Made by a program: the position numbers and the translations under genes | Assembly: GCF_016775155.1 (NCBI RefSeq) | Contig: NZ_JAEUGD010000064.1 | Span: 195,430 to 259,429, forward strand | From: Fulvivirga marina | Lineage (GTDB): Bacteria; Bacteroidota; Bacteroidia; Cytophagales; Cyclobacteriaceae | Direction: 5' to 3' | Length of the DNA: 64,000 nucleotides | Shown: piece after piece, positions 16,841 through 26,645 of the stretch | How positions within the stretch are numbered: position 1 is the stretch's first letter | Layout of the letters: every line of letters begins with the position of its first letter | The notes under the pieces: generated by a model | What the model was told of the DNA's origin: nothing | The model's database searches: none | The model's input: the letters and a program-made list of their open reading frames with translations, nothing else

Positions 16841-17431
16841 ATGATTAATAAGTTACTTCTTTCGCTCATCTCATTTCTGTATAAGCTAACTTATGAAGGA
16901 GTCTATCTTGATGGGGTAAATAAAAAGATGATCCGCCCAGTGCCTAAGTTGATCATTGATGGCAAACAGTATTACGAGTTTGTACAACCTGCCGACATAC
17001 CTCAAAATAGGTTTGTCCATTACCTTGACTTTCGAGATGAGAGTCAAATGGGAATGGATAGAACAACACTCAACAAATACTTCAGTGCCATTAAGGAGGC
17101 TAATGATTCGGGTGAAGTCAGCAGAGTAGGATCTTTGGTGTATATGGCTCAGTCTTCAATAAATGACTGCACACCTATAGAGGTTTTATATAACATGGCT
17201 AGTTTGATGTATTTCGATAAAGATGAGGATATCAGTTGCTATGACCTGGACTATAATCAAGATAAGATAACCAAGTTCAAGAGTCTACCAGACAAAAGTT
17301 TTTTTTTGAAGACGCTGTTAGAACAAAGCTTGAAAATTACTGGAAAGTCATTACCCAAAAATATAGACCAATATTTGAAACTAAGCATGGTAAAACTACG
17401 CGCTTACAATCAGACGCTTTACGGCGTATAA
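16841..17431 (+). CDS. Tail assembly chaperone, zero-frame product (gpG-type)
   Basis: A 196-residue protein placed directly before the tape measure gene, where tailed phages encode chaperones made in two forms by frameshifting. It has an N-terminal hydrophobic stretch, a beta unit (VPKLIIDGKQYYEFVQP) and helices that follow. At codons 153-155 it runs through nine T residues. The normal reading ends at 17431. About 45 residues beyond the slip (KTLLEQSL onward) replace the tail of the shifted form. Confidence 0.7.
   Translation: MINKLLLSLISFLYKLTYEGVYLDGVNKKMIRPVPKLIIDGKQYYEFVQPADIPQNRFVHYLDFRDESQMGMDRTTLNKYFSAIKEANDSGEVSRVGSLVYMAQSSINDCTPIEVLYNMASLMYFDKDEDISCYDLDYNQDKITKFKSLPDKSFFLKTLLEQSLKITGKSLPKNIDQYLKLSMVKLRAYNQTLYGV
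17299..17307 (+). other. T9 slippery site for -1 frameshift
   Basis: Nine T residues in the zero-frame phasing AGT TTT TTT TTG contain the slippery heptamer T TTT TTT. A -1 slip, or insertion of one U by polymerase slippage, moves ribosomes into the downstream frame that stays open to 17574. A chance homopolymer error in sequencing is the main alternative. Confidence 0.7.
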
Positions 17432-17574
17432 GGCAACGAAATCGAGACAACTTTGAAAAGCTGGTGTATCACTATACCAATGGTGATGAGATCCAGGCTG
17501 AACGAGTAAAGAAAAAAACTTCAGAAGACTTCTATAGCTGGCTCTACCGAGCCTATAAATCTAAAACTAAATAA
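17305..17574 (+). CDS. Frameshifted extension of the tail chaperone (gpT-type)
   Basis: After the slip the frame reads FEDAVRTKLENYWKVITQ and continues for 89 residues to TAA at 17572-17574, eight bases before the tape measure ATG. The segment is charged, helical and clearly protein-like (FEKLVYHYTNGDEIQAERV). It has no ATG of its own and is bounded upstream by several stops (17224-17259), so it can only be made by frameshifting from the gene before. The fusion would be 244 residues. The arrangement parallels lambda G/GT. Confidence 0.75.
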   Translation, partial: FEDAVRTKLENYWKVITQKYRPIFETKHGKTTRLQSDALRRIRQRNRDNFEKLVYHYTNGDEIQAERVKKKTSEDFYSWLYRAYKSKTK

Positions 17575-17581
17575 AACCTGA

Positions 17582-19969
17582 ATGGCTGCTGAATTTCCGG
17601 TAAAGGCAAAAGTCGATGATAAAGACCTGGACGATCTTATTAAAAAACTGCGTGCAGTAGGTAAGGCCGCTGACCTCTCTGAGAAAGAAATGGCTCAGCT
17701 AGAAAAGCAAATTAGAGATACTGGCAGGGCTGAAAAAAATATTAACGGGATTAACAAAAGTCTTGATAATATGAGCGGCCTAATGAATAAGGCAGCAAAA
17801 GGAGCATTAGCTCTTTGGAGTGTGGATAAAGCAAAAGAATTCCTCACTAAAACAGTCGAAATTACCGCACAATTTCAGCGCTTTAAAGCTATACTCAATA
17901 ATACTCTAGGTTCGGAGTCTGCCGGAGCTGCTGCATTTAAGAATATTCTAACATTTGCAGCAAAAACACCTTTTCAAGTTAGTCAGATTACGGACGGGTT
18001 TATCAAGCTGGCGAACAGAGGTTTTGTTCCTACCAACGAGGAGCTTACCAAACTCGGAGATCTTACCTCCGCGATGGGTAAGGACTTTGATCAGATAGTT
18101 GAGGCTTTACTTGATGCAACAACAGGCGAGTTTGAACGATTGAAGGAGTTTGGAATTAGAGCCTTAAAATCTGGTAATCAAGTAAGGTTCACTTTTAAAG
18201 GGGTCACTAAAGAAGTTGAGTTTACGGATCGTGCAATCAGGGATTATATACTCTCTCTCGGAGAGTTGGAAGGTGTAGCCGGATCGATGGCTGTAGTGAG
18301 TGAAACTTTAGGAGGCAAGCTATCCAATGCTTCAGATGCATTGGATAGATTTTTTGCTGCCCTAGGTGAAAACCAAGGGGGGATAATTGAATACTTCATA
18401 GTTCAATTTACAGAGTTAACCGAAGCTATAACCAAATTCATAGAGGTTGCCAACAAGAACCCTTTTGATGATTATGTAAATAAGGAAGTTACTGAGGAAC
18501 TTGAGAAGTTCATAAAGTTAACTAAGAAAGATCAGGCCGAGGCTATAAATAAAACAGTTCGAGAAATACAGCGCTGGAGAGCGGAGCTAGAAAGGCTTGA
18601 GGGGTTCTATGCAGAATCAAAACAGGCGCAGTCTACTGAAGAGCTTAAGCAGGCCGCTGATAAGTTTGGTTTTAGTATGGCTCAGGTAGAAATAATCCTT
18701 GAAGATTACAATTTCGAACTAGAGCATACAAAAGCAATACTTAAGATTGCTGAAGATTCGTTCAAGGCCTTTATGAAGGAGTTTAATAAAGGTTCTGAAG
18801 ATATAAAGAAGCAAACTTCAATACTTGGAGAACTTCAAAAACAACTCAATGAAGCGAAGAAGCAAAGGGACGAGGCAATCACTGTGGATCAGTTAGCAAA
18901 AGCAAACCTTCGAATTCAGTTGCTTGACGCTGAAATACAACGACTTTTAGAGTTAGGTAAAATTCAAAAAGAACTAGCTCCAGACCTATTGGATAAGAGA
19001 GATCCTGCGGAAGAAGCCAAAAGGTTTACAGATGCTATTACCAAACATTTTGGAGAGGATTTTCTTCCAGATATGGAGGCTATCAATGATGCCCTTCTTG
19101 AGGATTTTGATAAACACATGCAGCAACTGTATGAGGCCAATCAGGAAAGACTTAAGAAGCAAAAAAAAGATGAGGAAGATCATCAGAAATACCTTGAAAG
19201 GTTATGGAAAGCGGGAAACGATTTGTTCGATGAAGCCATTTCATCTTTTTCTCAGATAGAACAAAATAAACTGGATGAGCGATTATCAACACTTGAGCGG
19301 CAACGGCAGGTAGAGCTGAAAATGGCAGAGGAAAACAAGGATGCCAGGGATAAGATTAATGAGGAGTTTGATGCTAAAGAAAGGAAGATAAAGGCAAAGA
19401 GCGCCAGAAGAGAGCAAGATTTGGCCCTGTTTAATATAGCTATTTATACTGCTCAAGCTGTAGCTAAAGCTATCTCTGAATCTCCAACTACATTCGGTTT
19501 ACCTTTTTCGGCTTTTGCAATTGCTCAGGGCGCTTTGCAAGTGGCTGCTGTAAAGTCTCAACACATTCCTAAGTATAAGGATGGTGTGTATAGTATTGAT
19601 GGGCCTGGTACCGAAACAAGTGATAGTATTCTAGCTGCGCTTAGTAAAAATGAAAGCGTGGTTCATGCTAAAGCTTCTAATCAATTTGGATGGTTATTGA
19701 AGCCAATGATTGAGGACTCAAGCTTTGACAACATAAAATTAAGAGAGCTTGTAGATCAGCACATTCCTAATCATTTAAGGGGGGATATCATGCGGGTTAA
19801 GACAGGCAATAATGAGGATGGTGAAATTAAGAAGGAATTAAGGGACATTAAAAAGGCCATTATGAATAAGCCAGTGAGTCATATAAATGTTGATGAGAAT
19901 GGTTTTAATGTGAGTATTCAGAATGGTCAGATGTGGACTAACTATGCATCTAAACGGTATAGCTGCTAA
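17582..19969 (+). CDS. Tail tape measure protein
   Basis: A 795-residue protein with the expected tape-measure layout. An N-terminal coiled coil (20-60) is followed by the conserved tape-measure region (about 75-250, with TPFQVSQITDGFIKLANRG and AMGKDFDQIVEALLDATTG). A long helical, Lys/Glu-rich rod spans 290-620. A hydrophobic segment follows (FNIAIYTAQAVAKAI), then a glycine-bearing C-terminal domain. It sets tail length and is ejected with the DNA. Its stop overlaps the next start (TAATG). Confidence 0.9.
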   Translation: MAAEFPVKAKVDDKDLDDLIKKLRAVGKAADLSEKEMAQLEKQIRDTGRAEKNINGINKSLDNMSGLMNKAAKGALALWSVDKAKEFLTKTVEITAQFQRFKAILNNTLGSESAGAAAFKNILTFAAKTPFQVSQITDGFIKLANRGFVPTNEELTKLGDLTSAMGKDFDQIVEALLDATTGEFERLKEFGIRALKSGNQVRFTFKGVTKEVEFTDRAIRDYILSLGELEGVAGSMAVVSETLGGKLSNASDALDRFFAALGENQGGIIEYFIVQFTELTEAITKFIEVANKNPFDDYVNKEVTEELEKFIKLTKKDQAEAINKTVREIQRWRAELERLEGFYAESKQAQSTEELKQAADKFGFSMAQVEIILEDYNFELEHTKAILKIAEDSFKAFMKEFNKGSEDIKKQTSILGELQKQLNEAKKQRDEAITVDQLAKANLRIQLLDAEIQRLLELGKIQKELAPDLLDKRDPAEEAKRFTDAITKHFGEDFLPDMEAINDALLEDFDKHMQQLYEANQERLKKQKKDEEDHQKYLERLWKAGNDLFDEAISSFSQIEQNKLDERLSTLERQRQVELKMAEENKDARDKINEEFDAKERKIKAKSARREQDLALFNIAIYTAQAVAKAISESPTTFGLPFSAFAIAQGALQVAAVKSQHIPKYKDGVYSIDGPGTETSDSILAALSKNESVVHAKASNQFGWLLKPMIEDSSFDNIKLRELVDQHIPNHLRGDIMRVKTGNNEDGEIKKELRDIKKAIMNKPVSHINVDENGFNVSIQNGQMWTNYASKRYSC

Positions 19970-22131
19970 TGTATAATTTTTACATATATCATAAGGAAAT
20001 TGGGCGTATCAGAATTGAAGATCCTGTTGGTTGGGATGGTCTTGGAAAAAAAATTATCCGAGATAGTAAACTGCACGGAGTATTCTTTGAGTATACTCCA
20101 AAACTTCAATTCATTAAGAAGGGTAAAGCTATAATTCACAATTTCTTGGAGAAATATGGTATTGAAGTTGAGTTATACCTTATAGTCACGTTTCAAGATC
20201 CTGTAACCAGAATATTCTCGACAGATTATACGGGACGGTTTAATATGACTACGCTTGAGATATCTGAATTATATGCTACATGTAATGTGGAAAACACAGG
20301 ATTTCTGCAAAAATTCAAGAACCGAATGGATGTTAAGGTTAACCTGCAAAGCCTTATCAGTCAAGGCGGGGTAACCCTTTCGCCTTATGATTCAGAGACT
20401 CAAAATATATTATTACACTCTAAAAGTATCAAAAAGGTTCTTGATGTAGCATCTACAAATCAGGAATATTATGAGGATGCAATTAATGTGCTAAATGCTG
20501 GATTAAACGCTACAACATTCATAAAGGTTGGGTTTGATGTTATTAATCAGGATGAGATTGAAGATACATTTATGAATTTCGGGCCGTCAGAGCTTGACCC
20601 TGTAGAAAATTCACTATATCTGATGAAGCTTAAAGAGGCGGGTAGTTATAATGTTGATATCAAGCTTGATTTTGAGGTTGAATATATAGATGGGGCGCTT
20701 GACCTCATTACTCATTACTTTCAGGTGTTCTTTGGTATAAAGGATGGGTTAACATTGATTCACAATGAAACTACGCCTAAGGCATTTTTTAGTGAAGAGG
20801 TTATGAATCTTAACGAGCCTCCTAATGCTGTAGGTGAATTTAGGAAGAGAAAGAAAACCTATACAGTAAACTACCAACATACTTTCAATTTCACGGCTGG
20901 GCAGGAGGTTTATTTACATGCCTTTAGCGATGTAGATTACGAGGGGGAATCCGGTGGAGATTGGATTTATCGCCAAAAGATTACCCTTAAAGATACTTCA
21001 TACATGCGGATAGATTCTGCTACCTCATTCCCTTCAACAATCTCTCCAGTAGTACTGATTCATGAAGCCTGGAGTAGAGTGTGTCAAAGTATAACCGATC
21101 AAGAAGATAGCTTCAGGAGTGATTATTATGGTCGAACAGATTCGGAACCAAGACAATATTCTGTTGATGGAGAGGGTAGCTTACGAGGGCAAACAGACGG
21201 TGCGCTCCTTCGAGGATTCCCATTAAAGGATAATCCAATGCATACGAGCTTTAAAGAGATGTTTGAAGGCTGCAATGCAATTGATTCCATTGGAGTTGGA
21301 ATAGATAAGGAAGGAACTAAGCAAGTTATACGGGTGGAGCCTGTTTCTCACTTCTATAGCAAAGAAAGGTCAATCATACTCAATTGGGTTAATGATATAC
21401 GAAAAAAAGTAGATGCAACAAGGTTCTACAATGAAATCAAGGCCGGATATAAAAAATGGGCAAATGAGGAATACAATAATCTTGATGAGTTTCTATCCAG
21501 GAGAGAATTGACCTTACCAATTACTCAGGTTAAGAATTCACTTGACCTGATAAGTCCATTTATAGCGGGAGGGTACACTCTTGAGTTTACTCGCAGAGAT
21601 CGTTATAAAGACGCTACAACAAAGGATAATGAAAATGATAATGAAACTTTTATCATAGAGTTAAGGCGTACCGCTGGGGGCTTTGAACCTGCACGTAATC
21701 AGGATTTCACAATGCTGGATAATATCCTTGACCCAAACACAGTATACAATGCAAATTTAAGCATATCCCGTAATCTGATCAGGAATGGAGCCATTATAGC
21801 CGCTTCATTAATCAAGTCAGAAGAGGGTATAAAAATGTCTTTCGGAGAAGGTAATACTAGGGTCTTAAGCCAGAAAACGGGGGAAGATCTGATAATAGAG
21901 TCAGGGGAAATTACCAAAGAGCAACTTGGTAAAGCGATCTGGAGGAATGAAATATACTTATTCAAACACCGCCTTTCCCTTATGCAATGGCGGACAATAA
22001 ACCAACACCCTACAAAGTACATAGAATTCAGTCCAACGGATAGAAACCATAAAAAGGGCTATATACTTGAGGCTGTCCCTGATCAGAGGACTAGAGAGGT
22101 AAGTTTCACTTTATTAAGAGCGAACCTGTAA
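19969..22131 (+). CDS. Tail tip / baseplate protein
   Basis: A 720-residue, mostly beta protein that follows the tape measure with a one-base overlap, where distal-tail and tail-associated proteins are found. The N-terminal 120 residues (YIYHKEIGRIRIEDPVGWDG) look like a Dit-type barrel. The middle has immunoglobulin-like strands and the C-terminus repeated short strands. No signal peptide or enzyme motif was seen. It probably forms the tail hub on which the SprB-repeat protein is mounted. Confidence 0.65.
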   Translation: MYNFYIYHKEIGRIRIEDPVGWDGLGKKIIRDSKLHGVFFEYTPKLQFIKKGKAIIHNFLEKYGIEVELYLIVTFQDPVTRIFSTDYTGRFNMTTLEISELYATCNVENTGFLQKFKNRMDVKVNLQSLISQGGVTLSPYDSETQNILLHSKSIKKVLDVASTNQEYYEDAINVLNAGLNATTFIKVGFDVINQDEIEDTFMNFGPSELDPVENSLYLMKLKEAGSYNVDIKLDFEVEYIDGALDLITHYFQVFFGIKDGLTLIHNETTPKAFFSEEVMNLNEPPNAVGEFRKRKKTYTVNYQHTFNFTAGQEVYLHAFSDVDYEGESGGDWIYRQKITLKDTSYMRIDSATSFPSTISPVVLIHEAWSRVCQSITDQEDSFRSDYYGRTDSEPRQYSVDGEGSLRGQTDGALLRGFPLKDNPMHTSFKEMFEGCNAIDSIGVGIDKEGTKQVIRVEPVSHFYSKERSIILNWVNDIRKKVDATRFYNEIKAGYKKWANEEYNNLDEFLSRRELTLPITQVKNSLDLISPFIAGGYTLEFTRRDRYKDATTKDNENDNETFIIELRRTAGGFEPARNQDFTMLDNILDPNTVYNANLSISRNLIRNGAIIAASLIKSEEGIKMSFGEGNTRVLSQKTGEDLIIESGEITKEQLGKAIWRNEIYLFKHRLSLMQWRTINQHPTKYIEFSPTDRNHKKGYILEAVPDQRTREVSFTLLRANL

Positions 22132-24225
22132 ATGGCACTAATAAATCTATCATATTGTAATTTAGCATTAGGCGGTAAGCGCTATGACATTGTCTATAAC
22201 AACGTTACCCACGTCATTGAATCAGGCGTGTTTGATGATAGCAGCGGATGCAATACCCCGACACCTGAAGTAATCTATCAACACAAGGAAGGTCTGGTGA
22301 CTTACCAGGTGAAGCCAAAGAACTCAGCCCCTTATGCTCAGGTTGTACAGGTTGCTGATCAGGTATGTGGCATCACAATATTCTCAATAGATACCGTCAA
22401 TGCCAGCACTACAGAAACAGCAGACGGAACGGCTACAATCAATGCGTTATCCGGAATAGGAGGAACAAAGGAGTATTCAATTGACGGACTAAATTGGGTT
22501 GCTTCAAATGTGTTTACCGGCCTGCTTGCAGGCACTTACAGAGGTTATGCAAGGCATTATTTCCCTGGACAAAAAGCATGTGTAGACTTTCAGGATTTTG
22601 CGGTTGGATCTGATGTGGTTGTATGTAACCTTACCCTGGGCAATATACTAGTTACTGCTGATACCGGAGCCTCAAACGGTAGTATTACAATAGACACAGT
22701 CAATAACGTAGTCAAGCCTGTTGAATATAGGCTTGATGCTGGAGCGTGGCAGGATGATCCTGTTTTCACTAACCTTGCCGCTGGCAGCTATGATGTACAG
22801 GTAAGGTATAAAGATCAAACCAGCTGCATTGATACCAGGACAGTAACCGTGTTTGCTGTTGATTGCGACCTAACAATTGATGCTATTGTGGTGACGCATG
22901 AACAAACTAAATTTGGTGATAATGGCAGTATTAGAATTATAGCATCAGGCAGCAATGCAGGAATAGAATATAGCATTAATGATGGTGTCTCTTATCAAAG
23001 TGAAGACACCTTTACAGATCTTTCACCTGGAGAATATCTGATCAGAGTAAGGGATGAGGTTGGGTGTATCGCTACGGCTCTTGTTGAGGTGAAGCGGTTT
23101 AGGTTGGCTTACATTGATATTCCTATAGCTCAAACCCATCGCTTTGTACTTGATAATACTGACAGGCCAAACTTTGACAATCGTCTATTCAAGGACACGC
23201 GCATACCTGGTGTAGATCCTTGTGAGTACTACACCTTAATAGAGCATGCAGATGTTACTCAGGTACAGTTCCGCTCTAACTACGAAAATAACACCTTATA
23301 TATCTATGATATTGACGGGGTTTTAACAGACACTTTAACACCTGTTAAAAAGACTTCATTCACCCAGTACACTGATTCTTCAGAGGCTTATGCGGCTCCT
23401 TCTGAGACTCCAACACAGACACAAATATACTTTGCGGATGGTCTGCAGGAATATGCAGAGCCTGGGCAACTCATTACTCTTACGGATTTCGCTGGGTTGA
23501 ATGGCGACTATGAGATTATGGCTATTCAACCAGGGACATTGCTGGCCGATGGTTTTGAAGTAATCATAATAACGGCAACAACCGCCGTGCCTTTATCCGG
23601 TACCGTATCGGCAATATATGATGTAGAACCTTATGAAGTGTATGAGAGCATTATTAACTGGGCTGTATACGATTCTGGTAAGTACTATATAGTTCTTGAG
23701 GGTACTGATGATCAGTTCCTTGATTACAGAGCGCCAAGTGAGCCAATAGATATTAAAGACACTCATCCTGATTGTGTGCTAATCGACTACAGGAATAATG
23801 AGAATGCTTATAAGCTGTACTACTCAACCGGCCTAACGAATTTGATTCGGGTTGTTGCTGAATTTAAATGGCCGACCCTTGGAGGGGAAAGGACTGTAAC
23901 AGAAGATAGCCGAAACAGGGCTATTAAGCTGGCTGAAGATAAGACGCGTAATCCATCGTTATTTGTTCCTGACATACCGCCCTATTTATATGAGCAGATA
24001 GGGCTTGCCTTTGGCCATGATCATATCAATATAAATGATGTCAGATACCAAACTACAGAAGATATAGAAGTTGAGTACTTCAAGAACGATCCTTTTTGCC
24101 ATGTTAATGCAAAGCTTAGACAATACGATTTTGTTGCTGACAACTCAGATGACCAGGGGGATGTTGATACCCCTCTTAATATCCTAGAACTTAATAATGA
24201 CCTATTTGAAGTAAACCCGGCATGA
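22132..24225 (+). CDS. Tail protein with three SprB-like repeats
   Basis: This 697-residue protein has three consecutive repeats of about 78 residues (about 82-160, 164-241, 244-320). Each has the pattern G(T/S)(A/I)TI near the start, a YSIDG-like turn, then FTxLxxGxYxxxxRxxxxC, as in SprB-repeat domains of Bacteroidota gliding adhesins. A non-repeat part (320-697) has mixed beta regions and FVPDIPPYLYEQ. It lies in the tail-tip cluster and its stop overlaps the next start (ATGA). It is probably exposed and may contact the host surface. Confidence 0.8.
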   Translation: MALINLSYCNLALGGKRYDIVYNNVTHVIESGVFDDSSGCNTPTPEVIYQHKEGLVTYQVKPKNSAPYAQVVQVADQVCGITIFSIDTVNASTTETADGTATINALSGIGGTKEYSIDGLNWVASNVFTGLLAGTYRGYARHYFPGQKACVDFQDFAVGSDVVVCNLTLGNILVTADTGASNGSITIDTVNNVVKPVEYRLDAGAWQDDPVFTNLAAGSYDVQVRYKDQTSCIDTRTVTVFAVDCDLTIDAIVVTHEQTKFGDNGSIRIIASGSNAGIEYSINDGVSYQSEDTFTDLSPGEYLIRVRDEVGCIATALVEVKRFRLAYIDIPIAQTHRFVLDNTDRPNFDNRLFKDTRIPGVDPCEYYTLIEHADVTQVQFRSNYENNTLYIYDIDGVLTDTLTPVKKTSFTQYTDSSEAYAAPSETPTQTQIYFADGLQEYAEPGQLITLTDFAGLNGDYEIMAIQPGTLLADGFEVIIITATTAVPLSGTVSAIYDVEPYEVYESIINWAVYDSGKYYIVLEGTDDQFLDYRAPSEPIDIKDTHPDCVLIDYRNNENAYKLYYSTGLTNLIRVVAEFKWPTLGGERTVTEDSRNRAIKLAEDKTRNPSLFVPDIPPYLYEQIGLAFGHDHININDVRYQTTEDIEVEYFKNDPFCHVNAKLRQYDFVADNSDDQGDVDTPLNILELNNDLFEVNPA

Positions 24226-25844
24226 CGACATTTACAACGACAAATTTTGACCGATTAAAAGAGCTGCTTGAGGCTAGCCCTGATGACTTCATTGTAATAA
24301 GGAAGAGCAGTGAGGGAAAGGATTATAAGATCAGGAAGAGTAACATAACAGGTTCAGGGCAGTCTGCATCACTTGCATATGACCCAGAGGTTACTTATGA
24401 TACTCCTGCCACAGCAGCGGTTAGCGGCAATCCATCATATGCTGAGTTCAACAACAAGCTATGGAGGTCAGAAACAGATGACAATCAAGGCAATCAACCG
24501 GTGGAAGGTGTCAACTGGACTGAGGTATCCGCTAATGAAAGCGGGTTAATACCTCATAAGCCTGGAGTATTTAAACAAGAGGAGGTGTATGTTACTGGTG
24601 TGCCTAAGGCAGGCTATCCTAAGTGTCTGCTGAGGTTGGTATCTGCTACAAGGCCTTATGAGACTGCTGATCTGGAAGCTGAGTACCTGGCTGGGGATTG
24701 GGAGATTATTGGTTTTGAGCTTCTCGATGAGGATGATTTTGTCAGTGATTCCGCAACGAAGGGAGCTACACAACAGAGCATTAAGGCCTATTTATTGGGT
24801 ATGTTAGGTTTGTTAAATAATCTACAGACAACTGATAAGACGAACTTAGTTGCTGCTGTTAATGAGGTGAAGACATCAGTTAACGCAATACTAACAGCCG
24901 TAGCCTCCAACGATGTTAACTATGATACGTTACAGGAACTTGTTGACTTTATCAAAACCATAGATACAGAAGGGGAATTAATAGCGCTTATTGATGCCGC
25001 TGTTGGTAATACAACATGGAGAAATCCTGGGGGAACATTGCAGGATGCTTACAACAACTCTTTAGATGGGGAAATAGAACTTGACGTCCTTAAAAATTTT
25101 AAGGTACTTAAGTCAGGAGGTTTAGTTTCAGTATTCGAACTAGATCAAACAGAGCAGGCCCTGTTACTAGCTGGTAAATCTGACCTGTCTTCTGATTATA
25201 GCTTATGGATTGTTGATGATCTTGGGAACAATTTACTAAAGGTTTGGAATGACGGGAGCGTTGAGTTTGGGGGTAGCGTAAGCTCATTTTTACAAGTACA
25301 GGCGGGAATTACTTCGGGTAATGCAGGAATCCAGTTTCCTAGTAGCCAGCCAATAGCATACCGATTGAAAGATGATGCTTCGTTTGATTACATTACGTTT
25401 AAAACGGATACATCTGGAGAAGGTAGAGCCGCAGTGGTTATACAAAAATTTGTACATAATCAGGGCCTAGGATTTAGAACCATAAAGGCTCAAGCTTTTT
25501 CTATAACCACATCTTCTAATAGTGCTCAAAATATAATAGGATCAATCCCAGTTCCCTCAGGTAATGTGGTGGAAGTATTTGTGCAGCAATTTGGGGGTAG
25601 AGGCGCCGATGGTAATGTACAAAGCGGTAATCCAATCAAGATAATAGCAAGGAATGTTGCGGGAACAACATCAGGTGCTAATGATGTAATTTCAGTATTA
25701 AGACTAGGTGCTGCTGATGGTGGACCAAATGTAAATTACAATGATACCACTGATGAAATAGAATTTCGTTTCCAGAATGAATCAACTGGTCAAGTGTATG
25801 ATTGTTGGGTAGATTTTTCTTACGTAATATATCCTGCTATATGA
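24222..25844 (+). CDS. Tail fibre with carbohydrate-binding-like module
   Basis: A 540-residue protein. Near residues 48-98 it has a module with repeated aromatic residues (YDPEVTYDTP, NKLWRSETDDN, PVEGVNWTEVS) resembling small chitin-binding/CBM5-12 modules seen in phage fibres. A long shaft (190-330) shows alternating strands and a coiled-coil-like LNNLQTTDKTNLVAAVNEV. A C-terminal beta sandwich ends in a YDCWVDFSYVIYPAI strand. Likely receptor-binding fibre; it overlaps both neighbours by four bases. Confidence 0.75.
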   Translation: MTTFTTTNFDRLKELLEASPDDFIVIRKSSEGKDYKIRKSNITGSGQSASLAYDPEVTYDTPATAAVSGNPSYAEFNNKLWRSETDDNQGNQPVEGVNWTEVSANESGLIPHKPGVFKQEEVYVTGVPKAGYPKCLLRLVSATRPYETADLEAEYLAGDWEIIGFELLDEDDFVSDSATKGATQQSIKAYLLGMLGLLNNLQTTDKTNLVAAVNEVKTSVNAILTAVASNDVNYDTLQELVDFIKTIDTEGELIALIDAAVGNTTWRNPGGTLQDAYNNSLDGEIELDVLKNFKVLKSGGLVSVFELDQTEQALLLAGKSDLSSDYSLWIVDDLGNNLLKVWNDGSVEFGGSVSSFLQVQAGITSGNAGIQFPSSQPIAYRLKDDASFDYITFKTDTSGEGRAAVVIQKFVHNQGLGFRTIKAQAFSITTSSNSAQNIIGSIPVPSGNVVEVFVQQFGGRGADGNVQSGNPIKIIARNVAGTTSGANDVISVLRLGAADGGPNVNYNDTTDEIEFRFQNESTGQVYDCWVDFSYVIYPAI

Positions 25845-26644
25845 TAATTTCAGCATCAAAAGTACAGGGATATAATTACAGTGCTACTCCTGATATGAGT
25901 ACTATAGGAAAATTAATTACTTGGTACGACTATAGAAATGGGTTAAATCAGGCAGACTTTTCAGGTACTCAACGAGCTATATCATTAGCTGATGGTAGTT
26001 CTAATCAATATCAATTAAATAGTCCAAGTGTATCTAATAACGTTAGGAGACCAATAGTTTATGCCGATGCTATAGGTAACATAGGGAATATTACAAGTTT
26101 TACCGCTGCACCATCTGCTGCAATTAATAAGCTCCATAATGGTAGCGCATTTTTAATTATGACAGTGATTAGTCTCAATGATACAATAGGTACTGTTTTG
26201 AGTTTTCCATTATCAAGTGCTATAGGAAAACCAGGAATTAATTTTGGAATTACTCCATCCACAAGAAGACTAAGATGTTTGTGGCAAAATGATGCAGGTA
26301 CAAATATAGGAGGCTTTAATAACTCTGCTGATGATAACATCATTCCTTTGGAGGAGTTTGTTCTTATTCAACTTATGTATTACGGCAGTGGTACAGGGAC
26401 GAATAATCTAAAGTATTACGTAAAATCTACAGCTAAGTCAATCACCTTTAATCCTACATTTGGTTCAGGTCAAGCGTCTAGTATAGCATGTTTTAACTCT
26501 ATTGGGAATGTAGAGTTTAAAGCAAAGATGCAGGCCATCTATGACCTTTCAGGTAAGAGTATTGCTGAATGTGATGCTTTCAGAACGCTTGCAGTAAATA
26601 CATTAAAATTAGATTCAGAATATTCATCATTAATCACATCATAA
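25841..26644 (+). CDS. Lectin-like (concanavalin/LamG-type) fibre protein
   Basis: The ATG at 25841 overlaps the upstream stop as ATGA and gives 267 residues. A longer frame from 25802 would run through the previous gene. The sequence has the look of a concanavalin/laminin-G jelly roll: an early LITWYDYRNG strand pair, central short strands, and a late pattern FKAKMQAIYDLSGKSIAECDAF. It follows the main fibre gene and may be an adsorption adhesin at the fibre tip. Confidence 0.7.
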   Translation: MIISASKVQGYNYSATPDMSTIGKLITWYDYRNGLNQADFSGTQRAISLADGSSNQYQLNSPSVSNNVRRPIVYADAIGNIGNITSFTAAPSAAINKLHNGSAFLIMTVISLNDTIGTVLSFPLSSAIGKPGINFGITPSTRRLRCLWQNDAGTNIGGFNNSADDNIIPLEEFVLIQLMYYGSGTGTNNLKYYVKSTAKSITFNPTFGSGQASSIACFNSIGNVEFKAKMQAIYDLSGKSIAECDAFRTLAVNTLKLDSEYSSLITS

Positions 26645-26645
26645 C

